A stretch of DNA of 64,000 nt from positions 11,706,147 through 11,770,146 of the forward strand of contig NC_133297.1 of assembly GCF_005239225.2 (NCBI RefSeq), read 5' to 3'. This document shows, piece by piece, positions 59,660 through 64,000 of this stretch. The stretch comes from Populus alba. Its lineage: Eukaryota > Streptophyta > Magnoliopsida > Malpighiales > Salicaceae. Below the pieces are notes generated by a model. That model was not told the DNA's origin. It saw nothing but the letters and a program-made list of their open reading frames with translations, and made no database searches. Position 1 is the stretch's first letter, and each line of letters begins with the position of its first letter. Made by a program: the position numbers and the translations under genes.

Positions 59660-60444
59660 TATGAACGAAATGACCATCACCAAATCTTCCATAGAGTATG
59701 GAAAGAATTCTGAACTGTCACAATTGATTGAAGGAGACTGCCTTAGAAGCGATGCTAAAGAAGATGTCGCCAATCAAGAACCTGAATTGCATATTGAATG
59801 AGGTGAACAAGTTAACGACTCATTTTCAGAATGTGGATAAAGATGCATTTTTTAGGAAATACGGACGTTTGATGGAAATCGCAAAGGTAGAAGTGTTAAG
59901 CCCAGCGGTGCGAGCCTTAGTTCATTTTGGGATCCAGAATACCGATGTTTCTCCTTTGGAAGCATAGACTTGTGCCCCACGATTGAGGAATATGGATTGT
60001 TGACCGAGTTTCCGAATGACCTGTATCGGATTTATTCTCCTTTGAGATCCGACAAGATCATCCCTAAGCTGTCAAAACTGCTCAGAATCTCCAACTTGGA
60101 AAAATTTCTGGAAAAGAATGGCACCGGTTTGAAATGGAGGATGCTAGAGTTGGAAAAGGAGTCAGAAGTAGAAAAAGAGAGATTGATTGCCTTAGGTATA
60201 TTTGGCCTTGTGTTGTTCCCAAGTCAGACTGGTTTAGTAAGCTTGGAGGCCGCCGCTGCTTATGTGGAGTATGAAAACACACAGATCAATCCAGTGGTTG
60301 CTATCTTAGCCGAAACATTTTTGACACTTAACCATTGTAGAAAAGCTGGAAAAGGAGCAATGAGATGCTGCACGCAACTGTTGTATATTTGGATGGTGAG
60401 CCATATCGAAACAAAGAAACCTGTCTTCAATAATTTTTGGTGGT
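59660..60444 (+). pseudogene. ORF1 of element C, DUF7745-like, frameshifted
   Basis: Three successive frames: a start near 59660 (MNEMTITKSSIEYGKNSELS), 59728-59967 (containing NVDKDAFFRKYGRLMEIAKV), and 59970-60444 (TIEEYGLLTEFPNDLYRIYS, ALGIFGLVLFPSQTGLVSLE, LYIWMVSHIETKKPVFNNFW). They parallel element A's ORF1 in order, including the FNNFWW motif where the gap begins. At least two frameshifts or stops separate the frames. Confidence 0.75.
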
Positions 60445-60944
60445 NNNNNNNNNNNNNNNNNNNNNNNNNNNNNNNNNNNNNNNNNNNNNNNNNNNNNNNN
60501 NNNNNNNNNNNNNNNNNNNNNNNNNNNNNNNNNNNNNNNNNNNNNNNNNNNNNNNNNNNNNNNNNNNNNNNNNNNNNNNNNNNNNNNNNNNNNNNNNNNN
60601 NNNNNNNNNNNNNNNNNNNNNNNNNNNNNNNNNNNNNNNNNNNNNNNNNNNNNNNNNNNNNNNNNNNNNNNNNNNNNNNNNNNNNNNNNNNNNNNNNNNN
60701 NNNNNNNNNNNNNNNNNNNNNNNNNNNNNNNNNNNNNNNNNNNNNNNNNNNNNNNNNNNNNNNNNNNNNNNNNNNNNNNNNNNNNNNNNNNNNNNNNNNN
60801 NNNNNNNNNNNNNNNNNNNNNNNNNNNNNNNNNNNNNNNNNNNNNNNNNNNNNNNNNNNNNNNNNNNNNNNNNNNNNNNNNNNNNNNNNNNNNNNNNNNN
60901 NNNNNNNNNNNNNNNNNNNNNNNNNNNNNNNNNNNNNNNNNNNN
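60445..60944. other. Assembly gap, exactly 500 N
   Basis: The same nominal length as the first gap. It interrupts ORF1 of element C. The real size is unknown and may hold the rest of element C and of the copia element. Confidence 0.9.
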
Positions 60945-61080
60945 CGGAGAATTTTGCACAGAATGGAGGGATCGGATCTTAATGTCTAGCAAGCTGATAA
61001 AGATACTTCTGAAGCTATTGTATTCAGGCAAAAAGCAAATCAAACAGATGGCTACAATGGCTCCCGATCAACAGTACAGT
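60945..61080 (+). other. Unassigned sequence right of the gap
   Basis: A frame open from the gap edge ends at 60989 (RRILHRMEGSDLNV then stop). It could be the last codons of an unidentified coding region inside the gap, or chance. Confidence 0.2.
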
Positions 61081-61084
61081 TCCA

Positions 61085-61235
61085 ATGCTGAACAGACCAG
61101 CAATACAGGACATAAACTCCCATCATGCAATTAGATTTGTATGCTCCATAATTCTGCATCTGCTTTATAAAACAAAATAAGATTAAGGGAAAAATGATCT
61201 GATTAAGCCTTCTCAATCATACTTAACAGGGCAGA
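61085..61235. repeat. Diverged duplicate, copy 1
   Basis: Resembles 62420-62565 in order: GCTGAACA, CATCATGCAATTAGATTTGT, AAATAAGATTAAGGGAAAAATG, AAGCCTTCTCAATCATACTT, AGGGCAGAA. The origin is unknown. Confidence 0.5.
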
Positions 61236-62419
61236 AACCAAGCCCTAAGTGGGTGCAGGATGTTCCTTGTTAGGAGAGCAGGAACTGGTGCTTGTAAGTG
61301 GAGTGAGTGAACCTACAAATCCAGGAGTCTATTTAAACTCTTGTTATTAAGGACAATATGTGCTTTACAGTCCTTAGTAGAGCTTGAAGTCGTACAAATA
61401 TAAATTTATTTTTCTAGGAAAGTATGTGTGTTTTGAGTTACCTGCCAAGGTTCTTTCTGCAGGTCCTGTGATCCTATCAAGTTTTATTTTTCTATACTTG
61501 ATGAGTTCTCTTTTAATGGTGAAATTACCAAGAACAACATAGAAAACCCATGTCTGACAGGGTAAAAGAAACAGAGAAAAGGAGACCAATTAAGGGATAA
61601 CAGTTGACTGAGAGCTTAGCTTCCATAAAAAGTAAACAATGAAGGGCAAAGGACAGCCAAGCCCGTCGAATGCCTCATCCACCCCTTACATGCCTTGCTT
61701 ATGTTACGGTTAGAGCTTAAAGTAACCTCCTTGATTATTATAACATGATTATTGGATTTCATTTTCTAAAAATTTCACTTGAATGGGGATTTGGAACTAA
61801 CAGAACCTTCTATCAAGAAAAGTGGACCTGAAAACAAGCTCATAACCTTAAGAGTTAGCTTAAATTTCTGTAGTTTTCCTAAAAAGAGAACAGCAAGGGA
61901 TCCAAGAGCTTATATCATCTAAATTAATTCAGAGATCAAGAAAGTTGTGAAAGTGAAATAATTAAATTCTAATCTAAAAGCAAGCCCCATAGAAAAATCT
62001 GACTTGGTATCTCTCGTTAGAATTCTGATTTAAACAGAGGAGGATCACATGTCATATGAAGGAAATTAGACAACTTGTTATGGAAAGGTTGGGTCTTTGG
62101 CTAAATCTTCAAAGTTTTTTCGCTTGTACATGAAGTGAATAAAATGTTGAGTTACAGTAAGGGATTCTGTAGCCAAGTGGTACAATTTCTGTTTCCAGAT
62201 AGGTAGCAGAATCTGACAGATAAAAGAGAGTATTAACTTTTGGAATACTGCAGAGACGATGAACATGCTAGTTGCAGATATGGACCCTATGGTCATGATG
62301 CTAAAAGACCCTGGTATTTGATTGCTACATTCATGCCTTATCCTACTCGGGAAAAAGAAATGTACTTGGAAGTGTGCATTCAATTGTTTAATTTATTTAC
62401 TGGGTTGTCGGTGCTGAAC
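61236..62419. other. Intergenic or intronic, nothing recognised
   Basis: Only short frames occur on both strands, none matching a family I know. Confidence 0.4.
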
Positions 62420-62565
62420 AAAGAATCTGACACCACAAGTATCAGGAAATCAACTCTCATCATGGAATTACATTTGTACGCGCAATAAAATTAAGGGGAA
62501 AATGTTCTTGAGAAGCCTTTTCAACCACATTGAACTCAACAAGGCAGAATTAGAATCCAACTTTG
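62420..62565. repeat. Diverged duplicate, copy 2
   Basis: It pairs with 61085-61235: GCTGAACA, CATCATGGAATTACATTTGT, AAAATTAAGGGGAAAATG, AAGCCTTTTCAACCACATTG, AAGGCAGAA. Confidence 0.5.
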
Positions 62566-62821
62566 AGAAGAGAATGCCACTCCAGTTTCACATAAGTAGA
62601 TCAATGAACTTCAAATGAAAAAAAATAGGATCAAAGGCTTAATCCAAAATCATAATAACTGGGGATGGCAATGGTGATAACATGCAGCAAGTATTTCCTT
62701 CCATTAATTAATGAACATGATGCCATGCTTGTCTGTACACTTTGTATAAAGCAGAAAATTTGAATACTAACATTATTGTACTTGATTGATCATGCTGGAT
62801 TTCACCAACTGCTCAACTTAA

Positions 62822-63044
62822 TTGATTGTAGATTGCAGACTCATTGAATGATTCCTCTAGAATCATATCTCCTAGTTTCAGAGTATCTTTCCATTAGCGC
62901 ACCTGATTTTAAAACTTGTTGTTCACTTTGATTGTAGATTGTAGATTGCAGACTCATTGAATGATTCCTCCAGAATCATTTCTCCTAGTTTCAGAGTATC
63001 TTTCGATTAGCGCACTTGATTTTAAAACTTGTTGTTCACTTCGC
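62822..63044. repeat. Tandem duplication, two units of about 110 bp
   Basis: Each unit carries GATTGTAGATTGCAGACTCA, TTGAATGATTCCTC, TCTCCTAGTTTCAGAGTATC and TTTTAAAACTTGTTGTTCAC, with only a few differences, indicating a recent duplication. Confidence 0.9.
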
Positions 63045-63324
63045 AAAATAAAGAAATTAGGATGCTAACATTGTCGAACCTGATTGATGTTGAGTTATGG
63101 TTAAATGTCTTCTTAGAGTATACCTTACAACCAAAATCAAGTCAACAACCAACTCTGATAAACCAAAATGGAACTACTCAAATGGAGTTGTTAATCTTCC
63201 ATCACTAATCTCAAAAAAACATGTAGCCATCTGCTTAGTAATGGATTAGTTCAAAAGGCTAGATATAACACCTTCAATTTAAAGTTTGGCACCAAATATG
63301 CAGCAGATCAATGGCAATGAACCT

Positions 63325-63389
63325 TCATGCTCTGGTTGTTTCTAGGAAAAAGATAAAAGCACACCACCAAATAAATCCTCCGAGTAGAC
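63325..63389 (-). CDS. Possible last exon of a membrane-protein gene
   Basis: On the minus strand an acceptor TTTTCACAG is followed by a 65-base open exon reading LLGGFIWWCAFIFFLETTRA and a stop. The aromatic hydrophobic composition looks like the end of a membrane segment. No upstream exon was identified in the 600 bases to the window edge, and I recognise no family, so this is tentative. Confidence 0.3.
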
Positions 63390-63934
63390 CTGTGAAAACA
63401 ACAGTCAACCACTATAAGTGTTCATATGGCTCCCTGCATGTTTTGTATATTCATCGTATGAACATTAAATCCATGGCAGTACTATAGACAAAAATATATC
63501 TGGGGAGAAAAACAGCCAAGGGTGCAAGATCTTACATTGTAGGAGAAACTGAAGCACTTGACCAAGTCAATACCTCTGCGTCATAAAAGAAACCCATTTT
63601 GCCAACTTCACGCCTTAGCTCATGTCAAACCATAATCATTACCTCACTTCCTTTGTCAAGCAACTAGAAGCTGATTGAAACATTAAGGCCTCCAAGAATT
63701 GCGTACTTTTAGACCATGGCTAGTATTGTTGCATAAAATTTCTTCACCAACACCAGAGCTCACATTTAACAGTATCTTCTCTTTTCCCTCTTAGAAATCT
63801 TCTTGCCAATAGAATTGACAAATGCTGGAAAATTAAATGGTACATTGAGACTGAATTGACCCTCATGATATAGTGACTTTTGAGATCAAGTCTCTTTGAT
63901 TGAGAAAGTTGACCCTCCTTCAACCCAAATTGAA
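63390..63934. other. Unassigned stretch before the terminal palindrome
   Basis: No convincing coding sequence on either strand. It could be an intron of the gene suggested by 63325-63389. Confidence 0.35.
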
Positions 63935-64000
63935 GAACTCTTCTCTAGTATGGATGCCCACTAGGGCTAGTGGATGAGCATCCATACTAGAGAAGAGTTC
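63935..64000. repeat. Perfect palindrome at the window end
   Basis: A 23-base arm GAACTCTTCTCTAGTATGGA + TGC (63935-63957) is repeated exactly in reverse complement at 63978-64000. The spacer contains a second inverted repeat CCACTAG/CTAGTGG (63958-63964 and 63967-63973). The outer arm ends at the last base of the window, so its true length is unknown. Confidence 0.9.

Larger units (their letters stand above)
56548..60444 (+). mobile_element. Element C: Ogre/Tat retrotransposon, cut by gap
   Basis: The order is 5' LTR, PBS, leader (59167-59660), and a DUF7745-like ORF1 that runs into the N gap. It is inserted in copia RT. The sequence right of the gap (from 60945) does not resemble gag, pol or LTR, so most of the element is missing from the assembly or deleted. 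Confidence 0.8.

Noticed and set aside
60306..61043. Frames spanning the second N gap
   Set aside because: Most residues are undetermined. Only 59970-60444 has supporting similarity to element A's ORF1.

Overview
This is a eudicot plant nuclear window that is AT-rich and intron-bearing, with very few intact genes and several layers of nested transposable elements. A tRNA-derived SINE that resembles Salicaceae families, the copia lineage and the DUF247 gene cluster suggest a poplar- or willow-like genome. That species call is inference. Two runs of exactly 500 N (10945-11444 and 60445-60944) look like placeholder scaffold gaps of unknown real size.

Layout: 1-2.4 kb holds the 3' end of a multi-exon tetratricopeptide-repeat (TPR) protein gene with good splice sites but two single-base frameshifts. 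2.4-10.9 kb is intergenic, with one SINE carrying target-site duplications. 11.4-28.8 kb is a back-to-back pair of giant Ogre/Tat-type Ty3 elements. Element A (minus strand) has ORF1, gag C-terminus, protease, RT, RNase H and a second RNase H, but lacks the gag N-terminus. Element B (plus strand) has gag, but lacks ORF1, protease and pol, and carries an array of small hairpins before its 3' LTR. A tRNA-Arg primer-binding site is recognisable in elements A and C.

28.8-39 kb is AT-rich. It holds a tandem segmental duplication seeded with MITE-like copies, and two hAT elements (34188-35487 and 35977-38550), each with terminal inverted repeats and a perfect 8-bp target-site duplication. 39.2-52.1 kb is a DUF247 cluster: one intact plus-strand gene (45349-46725), a broken minus-strand gene facing away from it (40028-41476), and several pseudogene fragments duplicated as blocks. 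A 3.7-kb solo LTR (47934-51639) sits in one fragment with a perfect 5-bp target-site duplication.

52.1-60.4 kb is a degraded Ty1/copia element split by a 2.6-kb solo LTR-like insertion (53830-56434) and then by a third Ogre/Tat element C (from 56548), which runs into the second gap. 61-64 kb is mostly unassigned, with local duplications, one possible terminal exon, and a perfect palindrome exactly at the window end.

The only gene that looks functional is the DUF247 gene at 45349-46725. The most unusual structures are the covarying hairpin array in element B, the conserved paired inverted repeats in the Ogre LTRs, and the complementary deletions of elements A and B.
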